A stretch of 64,000 bases of DNA from Microbacterium sp. TNHR37B. Lineage in GTDB: Bacteria; Actinomycetota; Actinomycetes; Actinomycetales; Microbacteriaceae. Location of the stretch: assembly GCF_001620065.1 (NCBI RefSeq), contig NZ_LQGV01000003.1:992001-1056000 (forward strand), given 5' to 3'. The notes below the pieces were generated by a model that saw only the letters and a list, made by a program, of their open reading frames with translations, did not search any database and was not told the DNA's origin. A program made the translations under genes and the position numbers. Below, piece after piece: positions 62,457 through 64,000 of the stretch; the first letter of the stretch is position 1, and every line of letters starts with the position of its first letter.

Positions 62457-64000
62457 GCACGCTGGACGTCGATCTCGACATCACCGGGATGACCTGCGCG
62501 TCGTGCGCGACGCGGGTCGAGCGGAAGCTGAACAAGCTGCCCGGAGTGGAGGCGACGGTCAACTTCGCCACCGAGAAGGCCCGCGTGCACTCGGAGGCCC
62601 CGGTGCCGGTGGAGGAGCTGATCGCGGCGGTCGAGCAGGCGGGGTACGGAGCGAGCCTCCCAGCCCCGCCTGTGCCCGACACGGCTGAGCAGACCATCCC
62701 GCGGGACGATGAGCTGGCGTCGCTGCGGCAGCGGCTGATCGTCTCGGCGGTGCTGGCGGTGCCGGTCGCGGTGCTGTCGATGATCCCCGCCCTGCAGTTC
62801 ACCTACTGGCAGTGGCTCACGCTCACCCTGGCCGCGCCGGTGGTGGTGTGGGGGGCGTGGCCGTTCCACCGCGCCGCGGCGATCAATGCCCGGCACGGGG
62901 CGGCGACGATGGACACTCTGATCAGCGTCGGGGTGCTGGCCGCGTTCGGCTGGTCGCTGTACGCGCTGTTCTTCGGCGGTGCGGGGATGCCGGGAATGCG
63001 GATGAGCGTCACCTTCGTCGGCACCCCGCAGGCCGGTGGCCACGAGGTGTACCTGGAGGTCGCCGCGCTGGTGACCGTGTTCATCCTCCTCGGCCGCTAC
63101 CTCGAGGTTCGTGCCAAGCGGCAGTCCGGCGAGGCCCTGCGCGCCCTGCTGGAGCTCGGCGCCAAGGACGCAGTGATCCTCCGCGAAGGCACTGAGCAGC
63201 GCGTCCCCGTCGCACAGCTCGTTCCGGGTGATGTCGTGGTGGTGCGGCCGGGTGAGAAGATCCCCGCCGACGGCCTCGTCACCGAGGGAATGTCCGCGGT
63301 GGACGAGTCGATGCTGACCGGCGAGTCCGTGCCGGTCGAAGTCGCCCCCGGCTCCCGCGTGGTCGGCGCGACTGTGAACACCGGCGGGCGCCTGCTCGTG
63401 CAGATCACCCGCGTCGGCGCCGACACCGAGCTGGCCCGGATGGCGCGGCTGGTCGAGGAGGCGCAGACCGGCAAGGCCCAGGTGCAGCGCCTCGCCGACC
63501 GGGTGTCGGCCGTCTTCGTCCCCATCGTCATCGTCCTCGCCCTGGCCGCGTTCGCCGGGTGGCTGATCGCGGGGGCGCCCTTGGAGGTCGCCTTCACCGC
63601 CGCGGTGACCACCCTGATCATCGCCTGCCCGTGCGCGCTGGGGCTGGCGACGCCGACCGCTCTGCTGGTCGGCACCGGCCGCGGCGCCCAGCTGGGCATC
63701 CTCATCCGCGGACCCCAGGTGCTCGAGCAGACCCGCCGCATCGACACCGTCGTGCTCGACAAGACCGGCACCATCACCGCCGGCACCATGACCGTCACCG
63801 GCATCCACCCCGCTCCCGGCACCGATGAGGCGGAGCTGATCCGGTTCGCCGCGGCGCTCGAGCACGGCTCCGAGCACCCCATCGGCCGCGCCATCACCGC
63901 CGCAGCCGACGGCCCGACGGATGCCGTGGAGTCATTCGCCGCCGAGGCCGGTCAAGGCGTGCAGGGCATCGTCGACGGCCGCCTGGTCGCCGCCGGCCGC
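62453..64000 (+). CDS. copA: Copper-exporting P1B-type ATPase (partial, C-terminus beyond the window edge)
   Basis: Cu(I) efflux pump. 516 codons are present and the frame is open at the edge. N-terminal HMA domain with GMTCASC (Cys15, Cys18), membrane helices from about residue 90, actuator domain with LTGESVPVE, the transmembrane metal motif CPC at 392-394 ([15 protein letters not shown]), phosphorylation Asp436 in DKTGT, and HP motif [12 protein letters not shown]. It is translationally coupled to copZ and controlled with csoR. The CPC motif distinguishes it from the SPC-type ATPase at 56585. Confidence 0.95.
   Translation, partial: MSTLDVDLDITGMTCASCATRVERKLNKLPGVEATVNFATEKARVHSEAPVPVEELIAAVEQAGYGASLPAPPVPDTAEQTIPRDDELASLRQRLIVSAVLAVPVAVLSMIPALQFTYWQWLTLTLAAPVVVWGAWPFHRAAAINARHGAATMDTLISVGVLAAFGWSLYALFFGGAGMPGMRMSVTFVGTPQAGGHEVYLEVAALVTVFILLGRYLEVRAKRQSGEALRALLELGAKDAVILREGTEQRVPVAQLVPGDVVVVRPGEKIPADGLVTEGMSAVDESMLTGESVPVEVAPGSRVVGATVNTGGRLLVQITRVGADTELARMARLVEEAQTGKAQVQRLADRVSAVFVPIVIVLALAAFAGWLIAGAPLEVAFTAAVTTLIIACPCALGLATPTALLVGTGRGAQLGILIRGPQVLEQTRRIDTVVLDKTGTITAGTMTVTGIHPAPGTDEAELIRFAAALEHGSEHPIGRAITAAADGPTDAVESFAAEAGQGVQGIVDGRLVAAGR

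Larger units (their letters stand above)
53263..64000. mobile_element. Heavy-metal resistance island (continues past the right edge)
   Basis: Starts at the junction inside the YobI-like fragment with an integrase remnant and carries mercury, cadmium/lead-type and copper resistance genes with several truncated genes. The compact mosaic of metal genes, remnants and an interrupted host gene indicate transfer. I found no terminal repeats or complete transposase; the right end lies beyond the window. Confidence 0.7.

Noticed and set aside
53263..64000. Terminal inverted repeats of the metal island
   Set aside because: None found near the left junction, and the right end is outside the window.

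Overview
The window is a high-GC actinobacterial chromosome segment spanning the replication origin. Gene order, frequent GTG starts, ATGA-type overlaps and the protein sequences all point to the family Microbacteriaceae, most likely Microbacterium or a close relative. This placement is inferred from the sequence only; no database was searched.

Left part (1-20.4 kb): origin core. On the minus strand run dnaA, dnaN, recF, a DUF721 gene and gyrB (cut by the window edge). On the plus strand run rpmH, rnpA, yidD, yidC, jag/khpB, rsmG, parA and parB. DnaA boxes lie between dnaA and dnaN (probable oriC), upstream of dnaA, and again far upstream of dnaB. Five parS sites lie at or between rsmG and parA, four of them in a compact row. 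Past a bidirectional terminator comes the usual origin-flanking block trxA, trxB, murJ, a DUF6049 gene, a DUF7059-type methyltransferase and the CCA-adding enzyme.

Middle part (20.4-46 kb): accessory metabolism. It holds an HxlR/azoreductase pair, a GAF-type activator with an ExaC-like aldehyde dehydrogenase and DUF779 partner, malQ, two MarR regulators each with a divergent target and visible paired operators, a five-domain oligopeptide ABC transporter, and a sugar locus. The sugar locus has a GntR regulator, an enolase-superfamily dehydratase, a mutarotase-like protein, an SDR, a sugar ABC importer without its ATPase, and a GH36 alpha-galactosidase. It looks like uptake and oxidative breakdown of a galactoside.

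Right-centre (46-53 kb): the rpsF-ssb-rpsR-rplI operon and dnaB. Between them sit two cell-surface genes: a seven-repeat chaplin-like protein with an LAETG sortase signal, and a Thr/Val-rich membrane-anchored protein.

Right end (about 53.26-64 kb): a heavy-metal resistance island. It begins inside a truncated YobI-like P-loop NTPase gene fused to an integrase remnant. It carries merR-merA, a merB remnant and a candidate small mercury transporter; a cmtR-P1B ATPase pair; a truncated type II GAPDH; an ABC1/UbiB kinase with a P-loop ATPase; and csoR-copZ-copA, the last cut by the window edge. A CsoR-type palindrome lies in the divergent region between the ATPase/kinase operon and csoR-copZ-copA, so both arms are probably copper-regulated. 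The several truncated genes suggest the island was assembled by successive insertions and deletions.
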